Shown: positions 23,976 through 36,573 of the stretch, one piece after another
How positions within the stretch are numbered: the first letter of the stretch is position 1
How the letters are laid out: each line of letters starts with the position of its first letter
Source of the DNA: Viola odorata
Taxonomy: Eukaryota; Streptophyta; Magnoliopsida; Malpighiales; Violaceae
Direction: 5' to 3'
Length of the DNA: 64,000 bases
NCBI GenBank assembly: GCA_963691705.1
Contig: OY829540.1
Coordinates: 69,240,367 to 69,304,366, forward strand
Program-made: the position numbers and the translations under genes
Notes under the pieces: model-generated
Databases searched by the model: none
Seen by the model: only the letters and a program-made list of their open reading frames with translations
What the model was told of the DNA's origin: nothing

Positions 23976-26900
23976 CTACAGCCGATGAAATATCCATTTT
24001 CCACCTTCATATTTGGCGATGAAAACTTCCAAGATGTGCTTCACTCTGGAATAGTCTTGGCCTCCTTTGGTTTGATCAATGCTGTTGATTAAATTCTCTG
24101 AAGGATATCCGAGGTAGAGACTCTGGAGTTCGAACAAATGCTCGATACCAAATGGTACTTTCTCCAACAACTCACAATTTGCAATACCTAACTTATTAAG
24201 ATGAGGCATTGAACCCAGCTCCACTTCTATGCTCCGCAGGTGCCGCATACCCCAAAGTTCTAAACGCTTTAGCTTCTGAAACCCTTCACCCTTAAAATTC
24301 AATCTCTCTCCTTCGAAAAAACATCTAACCTTAAGGAGCATCAAATTCGGCAAACCTTGAATCGATTCTAACACATTAGTACCATCTTCCTTTAATTCAC
24401 TTCCAAAGAAAACTAATTTTCTTAAGTTCTGAAGACAAGTTATCCACCGTGGTACCATGTCTAACCTCCCACTCAAGCGTAGCCGTTGTAAGGATTTGGG
24501 AGGAGAATTCATGTTTTTCAAATCCAAGATTCCTTCATTGCAACTCAATATAATCAAGCTGCAAAGGTTGGAAAGTTTTTCAAGTGAGGAACACAAAGCC
24601 ATTCCGTCTTCTGCTCTTAAACCACCGATTCGCAGTTTCCTCAATTGCTTAAGTTTACCTAACTCTCCAATCACAACACTCCCGTTCTTTGACTTTACAG
24701 ATATTGTGCAAAGCTCATGTAGAGAACGTAAGGTTCCTATACCACAAACTGCATCAAACCCCCATCCTCGTCTTTTAGGACTACCATCTTCCGACTGATA
24801 TACTTCGTAACCATACACTATGAGATGTCGCAAATGTTGGAGCTTTATAATTGTTTGAGGTAACTGAGTCACACGTGTGCGTTTGAGATTCAAAGTTTCT
24901 AAATTCTGCAGCTTCTCAATTGAAGTTGGAATCTTTTCCACGTTCGTGTCTCTTAAACTTAAATACCTCAAATGGTATAGTTTCACTATTCCTTCTGGAA
25001 ATTTCTCCAGCTTGGTTCCTCTCAAATCCAACACTGTAAGCAGCCTGGCGTCCCTACCAAGAGATATTAGAATGTCAGATGTGAATGCAACATCCTCAAC
25101 ACCAAACATAAGAATTGACCGCAATCCTGACAAGCTATTCACGATCTCATAATTTTCACTTGTTTCATTGCAATGAATGGACAATCGTCGCACTTTTTGA
25201 TCATGTGCTACTAGTACTCTTTTGTTTTGTTCATTCGTTGATATTGCCACAAAGTTCTGTTGTTTTGCCTGGGAAAAGATGACTTCTCTAAGAATGTCGT
25301 GGACACGACAAGCTCGAATTGTATCCGTCTCATCTTTAGAAGCAACCTCAACTAAGCTTCTACTGATGAGCTCATTGAGGTAGCTCTCACCAACCTCCTC
25401 CAATGTCCACCCTTCCTTTTCAATAACGAATCTTTCTGCAATCCATAGTCGGATCAAACTCTTGGTCTGAATTTCGTAATCCTCAGGAAATGTGGCCAAA
25501 TACAAAGCACATGCTCTGAGATAGAATGGCAAATCATAGTAACTGAGCAACAATATCTTTTTTAAACTTGCAAGCTTGTTGCTTACTAATTCTCCACCAA
25601 GATTGCGCCTCACCCGTTCCCACTCATTAACTCTGCTTTGGTCCTTGGTTGCCAACAAACCTCCAATGGCCACAATGGCAAGGGGTAGTCCCTTGCATCT
25701 TTCCACTATTTGTTCACAAGCACTTTCAAGATGGGAAGGACATTGATGCCCATGAAATGTCTTCTTGCAAAACAAAGTCCAAGAATCTTGCAATGACAAG
25801 GCATCCAAGTGAAGAACTTCACCTTTGAAATCTATTTGGGAAGCCGATGAAACTTGAGCAACTCTTGTTGTCAATATAACTCGGCTGCCATCACTGTTAA
25901 CAAGAAAAACCATAGTTTCAAATAATATACTATCGTATAAACATGAGATTTTATTACATTACTCAAAATATAATATATATGTACATGAATGCTCGTGCTT
26001 AAAAATTCTAGCTACTCTAATTAGGTAGAATTCACACTTAAACTTTCAATGATTTCAAAATTTTGATAAAAATAAGAGAACACAAAGTTTGATTGTAGGC
26101 ATACCTGTACTGGCGGTTCTGAGGGAGAGCATTTTTGATTGAATCCCATGCCTCTTCTTGCCACACGTCATCGAAAACAAGCAAATGTCTACGGTGCTTG
26201 ATTAACTCTTTGATTATGCTTTTCAACTCATTACTTGACATTGTTTCCATTTCTTGTGGTGCCGGTTGCATGATTTCTTTATATATCTTGTTTATTATCT
26301 CCCGTAAAAGCTCCTCTAGTTTGAATAACTGTGAAACAGTAACCCAAACATGACAGTCAAAATGTTTCTTCACTCGAGCATCTTCATATACTTGTTTAAC
26401 AAGAGTAGTTTTCCCCAAGCCACCCATTCCTTCCACTGAAATGACTTTCGTCATTGGCTCCCCATCAATCAGCCACTCAATTAGTTTTTCTTTGGGAGTG
26501 TCGATGCCAACAAGCTCACTTCCTTCTAGTAGGAGTGCATCACCTCGATGTTCATGCCACAAGTTTGAAGAAGCAGAAGTTGAATCTTGATCTAGTTGGG
26601 TGCCTAATTCGTATCTCTTATAACTCTCGCTAACATTGATGATCCTGGGTTTGATGTCTCTTATTTTGGAAGCAATTTGGTGGCGGTATTTCACATTCAA
26701 ATCAAAACAAAAAGAGCTTGTGAAGCAACCAAGGAATCTGCCCCTGCCTCGGCCATCGCGTGCCAACCGAAGCATGAATTCATCAAGAACATCTTCGATG
26801 TCGAAAGCAATGTCCCTCACTTGATTCACCCAAACGGTGACTTGAGGCTTTTGTTCTTCCATCACCTCTGCAGCATGCAAGAAGGTTGTCATATGCTGCA

Positions 26901-27012
26901 GTTCGTCTCTGACATACGCTACATCTCCTCGAACCCCTCCCAACAAGTTCATCTCCTCCTCAAGGATGGCTCCTATCTTGTTAACTAAGAAGGACACCAC
27001 AGCTTCTGCCAT
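23976..27012 (-). CDS. CC-NBS-LRR disease resistance protein (RPM1-like), NLR1
   Basis: Exon 1 is 27012-26105 and exon 2 is 25893-23976; the 211-base intron is GT-AG and splits a Ser codon, giving 941 residues. The order is coiled coil with the EDVID-type motif DIEDVLDE (71-78), P-loop GMGGLGKTT (195-203), kinase-2 LLVFDDVW (about 276-283), RNBS-B GSRVILTTR at the exon junction, GLPLA (about 370), RNBS-D CALYLATFPEDYEI, and VHD (about 500-502) in place of MHD. About ten leucine-rich repeats follow to the C-terminus. It should be an intracellular immune receptor that binds ADP/ATP. I start at MAEAVVSFLV, the usual family start, rather than seven codons upstream. All catalytic motifs are present and the frame is open. 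A 5' untranslated intron is likely (donor AAG|GTGAGT near 27214). Its near-copy at 33.4-39.1 kb is dead. Confidence 0.93.
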
Positions 27013-27214
27013 ATCTATAGAATAATGTTGCATACAAGTATAAAAAATATATACAGAGAGATGGAAAAAGATAATATATCTTTTTATTCTACAAACATGC
27101 TATAATTAGATCTACCCAAAGTATCTAGAACATGTGTATAATTTCACAAATCTAATTATAAAATCAGATCAACACAAAGTATCAATCATCTTTCTGGAAA
27201 TTAATTACTCACCT

Positions 27215-28002
27215 TATAAAGAAGAGAATGAACACAAATGGTGGGCTCTCTTCCTCCTTATTGCTCTACTTGGTTAGCTTTGATTTTGTGGAAGAAGAAG
27301 TATTGTATTTCCTCTTAGATATTCGTCTCCTCAATCTCTTTAGCCACCACATGAGTCTCTTTCAAGTTTTATCTCCAATAATTCAGGATAATACCATAAA
27401 TAAAATAATTTCTAAAGAGTTTATGCTACAAAATTTTAAACTATAAGGATTAAAGTAAATATTTTGTAATTTATCTTATGAAAAGAAATTTACAAATTCT
27501 TAATAAATTAATTAATCAACCAATTAATACATTCAATTGATTATGTGGTTGTTTGTGGGTCGATTCGCTCTGATCCGGCTTTTGCAATTGATTAGAGAGA
27601 GCTGACTGACGCACCACACCACCGCTCACTGATCCAAAACCCATTCGCTCTCCACGAAACGAAAACCCTTTTATGCGTATTATTCTTCGTGTATCACGTC
27701 TAATGGTTTGTGTATCATTTAAAAAAAAACAATTAAACTATATAACAAATTTAAAATATTGGGTGGGGATTTTTGTCGAAAACCTTTTGTGCGTGCGTAT
27801 TGTTCTTCGTGTATCACGCCTCATTATGTTTGTTGAAAACATTATACTATTTGAGACTTTACCTTATACGTATGATAAAATTTAAAAATTACTCAAACAT
27901 TTTACATAAGATGTCTTTTATATCCAACAATATAATAAGTAATTTTTGTATTTTTTAATAAGAGTTAAAAAAATATATTCGAAAAAGATATTTTGATAAG
28001 AT
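27215..28002. other. NLR1 upstream DNA with a local direct repeat
   Basis: This is the 5' flank of NLR1. From 27660 to 27835 a roughly 50-base segment with CTTCGTGTATCACG is repeated twice at 118-base spacing. Between the copies is a stretch (AACAATTAAACTATATA) that also occurs near 23025, so small pieces of the neighbouring flank were shuffled here. Confidence 0.5.
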
Positions 28003-28010
28003 AAAAGGTA

Positions 28011-30767
28011 GGGGAAATAGTTTTTACTACCCCTGAACTATCGGCGAAAATCACAAACTTCTCCTGAACTTCATTTTTTTTAAAGTACGCCTCCCCTGAA
28101 CTATTGTTTTCGAGCAAAAAGACCCCCTCCGTTAACTTTTTCTGTTAAATCTAACAGGTTGACTCTTTTTTTTTAACCTGTTATAGCAGGTAATCCAAAA
28201 AAAAAAATTTTTTAAATAATATAATTAATTTAAAAAATTCAAAAAAAATTGTAAAAATCCCAAAAATAATTTAATTAATCTAAAAATTTCAAAAAAAAAC
28301 ATGTACAAATTCCAAAAAAAAATAAATCCTAAAACGAAAAAATTCAAAAAACAATTAATCTAAAAATTCCAAAAAAAATGTTATAATTCCAAAAAAATGT
28401 ACAAATTCCAAAAATAATTTAATTAATCTAAAAACTCAGAAAAATGTAAAAATTTCAAAAAAATGTAATAATTCCAAAAACAATTTCATTAATCTAAAAA
28501 TTCAGAAAAAATGTAAAATTTTTTAAAAAAATGTACAAATTCCAAAAAAAAAAATTATAAATACCTAAAACGAAAAAAAATTTAAACAAATAATCTAAGA
28601 ATTCAAAAAAAATGTCCAAATTCCAAAAATAATTTAATTAATCTAAAAATTCAGAAAAAATGTAATAATTCCAAAACACATGTAAAAAATCCAAAAAAAA
28701 AAATTTAAAATTCATAAAACCAAAAAATTCAAAAAAAATAAATCTAAAAATTCAAAAAAAATGTAATAATTCCAAAAAAATGTAAAAATTCCAAAAATAA
28801 TTTAATTAATCTAAAAATTAAAAAAAAATGTAATAATTCAAAAAAACATGTACAAATTCCAAAAAAAAAAATTATAAATTCCTAAAACGAAAAAATGTAA
28901 AAAAAATTAATCTAAAATTTCAAAAAACATGTACAAATTCCAAAAATAATATAATTAATCTAAAAATTCAGAAAAAATGTAATAATTCATAAAACATGTA
29001 CAAATTCCAAAAAACAAATTATAAATTCCTAAAACGAAAAAATTTTAAAAAAATTAATCAAAAATTCAAAAAAAATGTCCAAATTCCAAAAATAATTTAA
29101 TTAATCTAAAAATTCAGAAAAAATGTAAAAATTTTAAAAAAAATGTAATAATTCCAAAACACATGTACAAAATCCAAAAATAAAATTAAAAATTCAATAA
29201 AAAATTAATCTAAAAAATCAAAAAAAATGTACAAATTCCAAAAATAATTTAATTAATCTAAAAATTCATAAAAAATGTAATAATTCCAAAAAACATGTAC
29301 AAATTCCAAAAAAAACATTTAAAAATTCCTAAAATGAAAAAATTCAAAAATAAATTAATCTAAAAATTAAAAAAAAAAGTAATAATTCCAAAAAAATGTA
29401 CAAATTCGAAAAAGAATTTAATTAATCCAAAAATTCAGAAATAATTTGAAAATTTTAAAAAAATGTAATAATTCCATAAGTAATTTAATTAATCTAAAAA
29501 TTCAGAAAAAATGTAAAAAGTTCAAAAAAAATGTAATAATTCCAAAAAACATGTACAAATTCCAAAAATAATGAAATAATTCCAAAAAAAATTGTACAAA
29601 TTCAAAAAAAATGTACAAATTCTAAAAAAAAGGTAAAAATTTCCAAAAAATGTAAAAATTGCAAAAATAGAAAAATTAATCTAAAAAATCCAAAAAAATG
29701 TAAAAATTAAAAAAATTCCATAATAATTTAATTAAACTCAAAATCCAGAAAAAACGTAAAAAATTTGTAAAAATGTGTAAAGATTCACAAAAAATGTAAA
29801 TTCCAAAAAAAAATTACAAATTCCCAAAAAATGTAAAAATTCAAAAAAAAATTAAACTAAAAATAAGAAAATGTAAAAATTATAAAAATTAGACGATGTT
29901 TTTTTTGGAATTTTTACAATGTTTTTAGAATTTTATATTTTTCTGAATTTTTACATTTTTCAGAATTTTTCATTTTTTTTAGAATTTACATTTTTTTTGG
30001 AATTTTTACATTTTTTGGATTTATTACATTTTTTTGGGTTTTTTACATTTTTTATAGAAATTTTAGAATTTTTTTAGAATCTTTACATTTTTTTTGGAAA
30101 TTTTACCATCTTTTTAGAATTTTTACAATTTTTTTAGAATTTTTACTTTTTTTTTAATTGTTTTTAATTGTTTTTATTTTTTCTGAATTTTTACATTTTT
30201 TATAGTTTTTACAATTTTTTTAGAATCTTTACATTTTTTTTTGAAATATTTCGATGTATTTAGAATTTTTACATTTTTTTTGGTATTTTTTACATTTTTT
30301 TCGAAATGTTTATATTTTTTCTGAATTTTTACATTTTTTTAGAATTTCAACATTTTTTTTGGAATTTTTACAATTTTTTTTAGAAATTTTACATTTTTTT
30401 TAGAAATTTTACGATGCGTTTTTTTCTCATTTTTTACATTTTCCTAGATTTTTTACATTTTTTTAATAATTTTTACAATTTTTACATTTTTTTTGGAATT
30501 TTTTATATTTTTTTATTAATTAAATTATTTTTGGAAATTTTACATTTTTTTAAATTTTTTTAGATTAATTATATTATTTATTTAATTTTAAAAATGAAAA
30601 TAACCTGCTGTTGGGTGGGTTTTAACGGATCCGTTAGAAAAAGTTAACGGAGGGGAGCAACTTGCTTGGAAAATATAGTTCAGGGGAGGCGTACTTTAAA
30701 AAATGAAGTTCAAGGGAAGTTTGTGATTTTCGCCGATAGTTCAGGGGTGGTAAAAACTAGTACCCCT
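28011..30767. mobile_element. large fold-back element with tandem-repeat arm
   Basis: The ends are inverted copies of about 170 bases: the left has ACCCCTGAACTATCGGCGAA, then AAAGTACGCCTCCCCTGAAC and CCTCCGTTAACTTTTTCT, and the right carries the complements in mirror order. The direct repeat AAAAGGTA (28003-28010 and 30768-30775) flanks the element as an 8-base target duplication. The interior is non-coding: 28190-29880 is A-rich and nearly G-free, built of a repeat that recurs about every 150 bases, while 29890-30600 is the T-rich mirror of it. The 8-base duplication suggests hAT-like transposition; a Mutator-like origin is not excluded. No transposase is present. Confidence 0.8.
28190..29880. 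repeat. A-rich tandem repeat array, about 150-bp period
   Basis: The phrase AATTTAATTAATCTAAAAA, with small variants, occurs near 28267, 28416, 28482, 28631, 28799, 28948, 29094, 29246, 29415 and 29482. Most spacings are 146-169 bases, with two short ones near 66. Between these lie runs of AAATTCAAAAAAAATGTA type. The facing T-rich tract at 29890-30600 is shorter and less regular. Confidence 0.85.
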
Positions 30768-30775
30768 AAAAGGTA

Positions 30776-31370
30776 TTGGCAATGTTAAAAGCTTTTTCGT
30801 TAGCAAAATTCTAATCTCTTTCTATTGGTAATTAATTTTTTTGTACGAGAAATTAAAAATCGATGGTTGGACTAATATAATTCCACTTGACACGAGAAAA
30901 GGTCTAATTGTCCTTTAAAATTATAAATTTTAATATAAATTCCAAATCTAAAAAAGGAAATAATATATACAAAATTTTCAGGGTGGGATTTTTATTTTCC
31001 CTATCAATGATCAAAATCTAAATATTGCTATGTTTCGTATTTTATTTTTATTTTTTTATTTTGACTATTTGAATAAGATAAAAAAAGAGTAGATTTACAG
31101 GATTTACGGTATTTAGTCAAAAGGAATTGGTTATTAATTAAATTCAAATTGTTTTGTAAATGTCTTAACAATTTCTTATTTATTTTAAATCACTATTAAA
31201 GAATGGACCTTTTGTTCTTTTTCAATTCAATTTTAAATGTGCATTTTTAGTTTTTAGGTAGATTTAATTTAGGCATATAAAGTGGAAATTTTAAAATGAT
31301 CCAATTCAGAGGAATAAAAAAGTGGGTTGCTAAATACTAACACAAATTGTATAATTCTATGAAACCCTAA
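30776..31370. other. intergenic DNA with duplicated flank copy 2
   Basis: 31008-31158 is the second copy of the segment at 23650-23815. The rest is AT-rich with no gene. The last 200 bases may already be plastid rpl32-trnL spacer, but I cannot fix the border. Confidence 0.5.
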
Positions 31371-31546
31371 TAAGTAATACAATATAATATTTCTAGAAAT
31401 CCTTTCCTTATCGAATGCAATGTTGATCCAAGTACAGATTATATATTTTTTTCATTAATTTGAATTTTTCCTAAAAAATATTCCATTGAATTTACTCATT
31501 CAAGCTCTACGATTAAATAAAAACCAATTATTATGATTTTGAGCAT

Positions 31547-31625
31547 GCCACCGTGGTAAAATCGGTAAACACGCTGCTTTTAGGAAACAATCCTAGGGCA
31601 TCTCGGTTCGAATCCGAGTGGTAGC
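31547..31625 (+). pseudogene. plastid-derived tRNA-Leu(UAG) copy
   Basis: The sequence from GCCACCGTGGTAAAATCGGT to GAATCCGAGTGGTAGC follows the plastid tRNA-Leu with a long variable arm; the anticodon TAG is at 31581-31583. The T arm (CTCGG-TTCGAAT-CCGAG) is intact. The acceptor stem and the anticodon stem carry changes relative to the usual plastid gene. It lies in transferred plastid DNA and is unlikely to be expressed as a working tRNA. Confidence 0.8.
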
Positions 31626-31754
31626 ATAACATCTTTGAATTTTCAAAATAAAATAAAATAAGTCCTATAATGAATTCAATTTCATATTTTAATTCCTTCT
31701 CTTCTATATAATTATATAATTGATGGAATCCCCCTTTCTTTTAATTTTTTTATT

Positions 31755-32640
31755 ATGATATTTTCGGCTTTAGAGCATATATTAACTCATATATCTTTTT
31801 TAGTTGTTTCAATTGTAATTATAATTCATTTGATAACTTTATTAATTGACGAATTCATTGAACTGAAGTCAAAAAAGACTATGATAACCACTTTTTTTTG
31901 TATAACAGGATTATTAATTACTCGTTGGATTTATTCGGAGCATTTGCCAATAAATAATTTATATGAATCATTAATATTTCTTTCGTGGGGTTTTTTCGTT
32001 ATTCCTATAGTTCCGTATTTTTAAAACATAAAAATTTGTAAGCGTAATAACCGTGAAAAGAACCTCGACATGTACTTTTTTTATACAATGCTTTGCTACT
32101 TCGGGCTCTTTAATTACTCCCTCCACATTTTATTAATGGTCGTTTACTGTTTCAGCAGGCATATTAAGGAGGCCAGATGACTCATTATTTGACCTAAAAA
32201 AATTCGAGGCAAAATTGTCTCAAATAGTGAATCATCTGACATTTTTAATATGCGTGTCCAAATAATAAAATACAGTTAATAAAATGTGGAGGGAGTAACA
32301 TACATCAATAGGAAATCTTAGTACCAGCTCTCTAATCTCAGTGGTTAATGATGCACGTAAGTATGATGGTATTGGGCTATGCAGCTTTTTTATGTGGATT
32401 ATTATTATCGATAATACTGCTAGTAGTTACATTTTAAAAAGTCATAAGAATTGTTGATAAAAGCAATAATTTAAATTTATTAAATCATTTATTTTCTTTT
32501 GGTGAGATATCGGAAAGAATCAATATTTTAAGAAATACTTCAACTATTTATGTGAGAAATTATTATAGTTTTCAATTGACTCAAGCATTAAATCATTGGG
32601 GTTATTGTATTCTTAATATAGGAGTTATCCTCTAATTGGT
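31755..32640 (+). pseudogene. ccsA: plastid ccsA fragment (cytochrome c biogenesis)
   Basis: The frame at 31755 starts [15 protein letters not shown], as in CcsA, the plastid membrane protein that attaches haem to c-type cytochromes. It stays open for 89 residues ([13 protein letters not shown] and [12 protein letters not shown] are recognisable) and stops at VPYF. A MITE interrupts the sequence at 32115-32297. Beyond it ccsA wording resumes in broken frames, for example AARKYD-like [13 protein letters not shown] and later FGEISERI and SFQLTQALNHWGY, ending near 32640. The C-terminal third with the haem-binding WWD-type region is absent. It is non-functional. Confidence 0.88.
32115..32297. 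mobile_element. Stowaway-like MITE inside plastid-derived ccsA
   Basis: TA-CTCCCTCCACATTTTATTAA at the left faces the complement TTAATAAAATGTGGAGGGAG-TA at the right. It contains GATGACTCATTATTTGAC and a facing copy. Removing it rejoins ccsA wording (TTTGCTACTTCGGGCTC before, ATCTTAGTACCAGCTC after), so it landed after the plastid DNA reached the nucleus. Confidence 0.9.
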
Positions 32641-33453
32641 ATAAGTTAGCGTGAGTAATCAAGTACAATATTAATTAAAAATTATATTTTTGGGTGATTT
32701 TAAAGATAACTTTTATTGGTTACTGATTTTTTCTTCATAAATAAAAACCCATGGGCAAGCCCGACAATTGTCAGACCCGAGCCCGATGGGCTTAGAGCCG
32801 TTATAGGGTCTATTTTTTTTGCTACTTCAAACCTGATCTTGAGTGGATAAAAATTCGACCGGCCCGGCCCACGCCTAAGTTTAGTATACATGAGTATAAT
32901 CAATTAAATATTAATAGAAATACATACAAATCACACAAAAAATTGAAATATACATTTAAAGAGTTTCTTAATTACAAAAATACTTTTAAATAATAAAAGA
33001 AGAAAAATACAAGTAAAACCTCAGATAATTCAAGAGTTACATTCTTAGGAAACGTTCATTCTTTTTTAAGACAAGACATAAAAAATTAAAAAGAGTTGTA
33101 CTGGTGAACACATGAAAAAGATCCCTGCATAAACCTCGCAAAAATTCAGCCAACACGAAAAAAAAAAAAATATCAATCTCTCACCATTTATTAGTACTGT
33201 TAAGTAATTATGCCTACAATGATTATTATAAATTCCCGAAAAAAAGTTAATGAAGAATATATATATATAGGTATCATAAATTCATAACAACTTGAAAGAA
33301 ACAGTAATAAACACCAAAACAAATTCCTTATCATTATCAATACCTTCGCCTGTCTACAGCCGATGAAATATCCGTTCTCCACCTTAATATTTGCCGATGA
33401 CAACTTCCAAGATGTGCTTCACTCTGGAATAGTCTTGGCCGCCTTTGGTTTGA
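32641..33453. other. intergenic DNA; start of NLR2 duplicated block
   Basis: 32740-32880 has CCCG-rich pieces (CAAGCCCGACAATTG, CGACCGGCCCGGCCC) as in transposon subterminal regions. From about 33192 the sequence is the copy of the DNA after NLR1 (23833 on), including the 3' flank of the gene. Confidence 0.55.
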
Positions 33454-35859
33454 TCAATGCTGTTGATTAAATTCTCTGAAGGATATCGGAGGTGGAGAGT
33501 GGAGTTCGAACAAATGCTCGATACCAAATGGTACTTTCTCCAACAACTCACACTTTACAATATTTAACTGACTAAGATGAGGCATTGAACCCAGCTCCAC
33601 TTCTATGCTCTGCAGGTGCCGCATACCCACAAGTTCTAAAGTCTTTAGCTTCTGAAACCCTTCACCCTTAAAATTCAATCTCTCTCCTTCGAAAAAACAG
33701 CCAAGGAAAAGGTACATCAAATTCGGCAAACCTTGAATCGATTCTAACACATTAGTACCATCTTCCATTAATTCACTTCCATATAAAACTAATTTTCTTA
33801 AGTTCTGTAGACAAGTTATCCACCGTGGTACCATGTCTAACCTCCCAACCAAGCGTAGCCGTTGTAAGGATTTGGGAGGAGAATTCATGTTTTTCAAATC
33901 CAAGATATCGCCACTCAATATTTGCAAGCTGCAAAGGTTGGAAAGTTTTTCAAGTGAGGAACACAAAGCCATTCCGTCTTCTGCTCTTAAACCAAAGATT
34001 CGCAGTTTCCTCAATTGCTTAAGTTTACCTAACTCTCCAATCACAACACTCCCGTACTTTGAGTCTACATCTATTTTGCAAAGCTCATGTAGAGAAAGTA
34101 AGGTTCCTATACCACAAACTGCATCAAACCCCCATACTCGTTTTACTAGACTACCATCTTCCCGCTGATATACTTCCACACGATACACTATGAGATGTCG
34201 CAAATGTTGGAGCTTTATAATTGTATGAGGTAACCGAGTCACAAATGTGCCTTTGAGATTCAAAGTTTCTAAATTCTGCAGCTTCTCAATTGAAGTTGGA
34301 ACCTTCGCCACGTTCGTCTCTCTTAAACTTAAATACCTCAAATGGTATAGTTTCACTATTCCTTCTGGAAATATATCCAGCTTGGTTCCTCTCAAATCCA
34401 ACACTGTAAGCAGCCTGGCGTCCCTACCAAGAGATATTAGAATGTCAGATGTGAATGCAACATCCTCAACACCAAACATAAGAATTGACCGCAATCCTGA
34501 CAAGCTATTCACGATCTCATAATTTTCACTTGTTTCATTGCAATGAATGGACAATCGTCGCACTTTTTGAACATTCGTTGATATTGCCACAAAGTTCTGT
34601 TGTTTTGCCTTGGAAAAGATGACTTCTCTAAGAATGTCGTGGACACGACAAGCTCGAATTCTATCCGTCTCATCTTTATAAGCAACTTCAACTAAGCTTC
34701 TACTGATGAGCTCATTGAGGTAGCTCTCACCAACCTCCTCCGATGTCCACCCTTCCTTTTCAATAACGAATCTTTCTGCAATCCATAGTCGGATCAACCT
34801 CTTGGTCTGAATTTCGTAATCCTCAGGAAATGTGGCCAAATACAAAGCACATGCTCTGAGATAGAATGGCAAATCATAGTAACTGAGCAACAATATCTTT
34901 TTTAAACTTGCAAGCTTGTTGCTTCCTAATTCTCCACCAAGATTGTACCTCACCCGTTCCCACTCATTAACTCTGCTTTGGTCCTTGGTTGCCAACAAGC
35001 CTCCAATGGCCACAATGGCAAGGGGTAGTCCCTTGCATCTTTCCACTATTTGTTCACAAGTACTTGCAAGATGGGAAGGACATTGATGCCCATGAAATGT
35101 CTTCTTGCAAAACAAAGTCCAAGAATCTTGCAATGACAAGGCATCCAAGTGAAGAACTTCGCCTTTGAAATCTACCTGGGAAGCCATTGAAACTTGAGCA
35201 ACTCTTGTTGTCAATATAACTCGGCTGCCATCACTGTTAACAAGAAAAGCCATAGTTTCAAATAATATACTATCGTACAAACATGAAATTTTATTAAATT
35301 ACTCACAATATAATATTTATGTACATGAATGCTCATGTTTAAAAATTCTAGCTACTCTACTTAGGTAGAATTCACACTTAAACTTTCAATGACTTCAAAA
35401 TTTTGATAAAAATAAGAGAACACAAAGTTTGATTGTAGGCCTACCTGTACTGGCTGTTCTGAGGGAGAGCATTTTTGATTGAATCCCATGCCTCTTCTTG
35501 CCACACATCATCGAAAACAAGCAAATGTCTACGGTGCTTGAGGAACTCTTTGATTATGCCTTTCAACGCATTACTTGACATTGTTTCCATTTTTGGTGGT
35601 GCCGGTTGCTTGATTTCTTCATATATCTTGTTTATTATCTCCCGTAAGAGCTCCTCTAGTTTGAATCACTGTGAAACAGTGACCCAAACATGACAGTCAA
35701 AATGTTTCTTCACTCTAGCATCATCATAGACTTGTTTAACAAGAGTAGTTTTCCCCAAGCCACCCATCCCTTCCACCGAAATGACTTTCGTCATTGGCTC
35801 CCCGTCAATCAGCCACTCAATTTGTTTTTCTTTGGAAGTGTCGATGCCAACAAGCTCAC

Positions 35860-36532
35860 TGTTGTTGGGAAAAAATCACCCGCCCAGGATCGAACAAACA
35901 AAAAATACAGAACAGCAAAAATAAACAACACACAGAATTTACGTGGAAAACCTCCAACGAGGAAAAACCACGGGCCAACTCCGAACAATCTTTCACTAAT
36001 AATAAATTATTAGGTTTACAATCAAGAAAAATAAATACCCTCACTGGTTTATTTTTCTCTCAATCACACACAAGAAAAAATACTCTCTATTTTTTCTCTC
36101 ACGGGATACTCAACAGTGATCACTCTCTCAATTCTCTCAATTGCTCTCTCTGCTGCAATTGCTCTCAATTGATACTCTTGATCTCATTCCTACGCATGCC
36201 TAAATATAGGCAATGTCAACAAATGAAAAAGGAAAAACAACATGATCACACACCATGTGATCATTTGACCATGTGAAATCCAACTTGGATTTCCTTTCAA
36301 TCAACGTGGCTTCTTCCTTCCACTTTTTCCTTTCCATTATTCACATCACATGCACCAACCAACCTTTCCATCTTTTTCTTTCTTTATTGCCACTTTCCAG
36401 CACAACCTTTCCTTACAAATAATGCATGTTTCACCCTTTATGCATTTTCAACATTTTCTTTTTCTTTTTTCCACGTTGCCTTCTCATTGTTTTTGCAAGA
36501 CAACCTTTCCACCATTGAGCTGGACACCAACA
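35860..36532 (-). repeat. 3' LTR of the gag-only element
   Basis: 673 bases, matching 37963-38636 with only scattered small differences, mostly in the first 100 bases (plus strand). It carries GTGGAAAACCTCCAACGAGG and a run of CTCTC repeats as in the other LTR. Confidence 0.92.
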
Positions 36533-36573
36533 ATTCTCCCCCTCCAGCTTATATTATGGGGGATCACCAATCT

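Larger units (their letters stand above)
31370..32640 (+). other. nuclear insertion of chloroplast DNA (trnL-UAG to ccsA)
   Basis: The segment has the plastid small-single-copy order trnL(UAG) then ccsA, same strand, with normal spacing. Both genes carry many substitutions, and ccsA has stops and a MITE inside. It covers about the first two thirds of ccsA. It is therefore an old plastid-to-nucleus transfer. It lies exactly in the gap that separates the two parts of the duplicated NLR flank in copy 2. Borders are approximate. Confidence 0.85.

Noticed and set aside
24457..25152. Plus-strand open frames opposite NLR1
   Set aside because: They are antisense shadows of the leucine-rich repeat codons and repeat in the same way opposite NLR2.
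28190..29880. CRISPR-like repeat array
   Set aside because: Plant nuclear DNA, repeats are A-rich and imperfect, and there are no distinct spacers; it is a transposon-internal array.
31547..31625. Functional nuclear tRNA-Leu gene
   Set aside because: Sequence and neighbour ccsA show plastid origin; stem changes and the nuclear setting argue against function.
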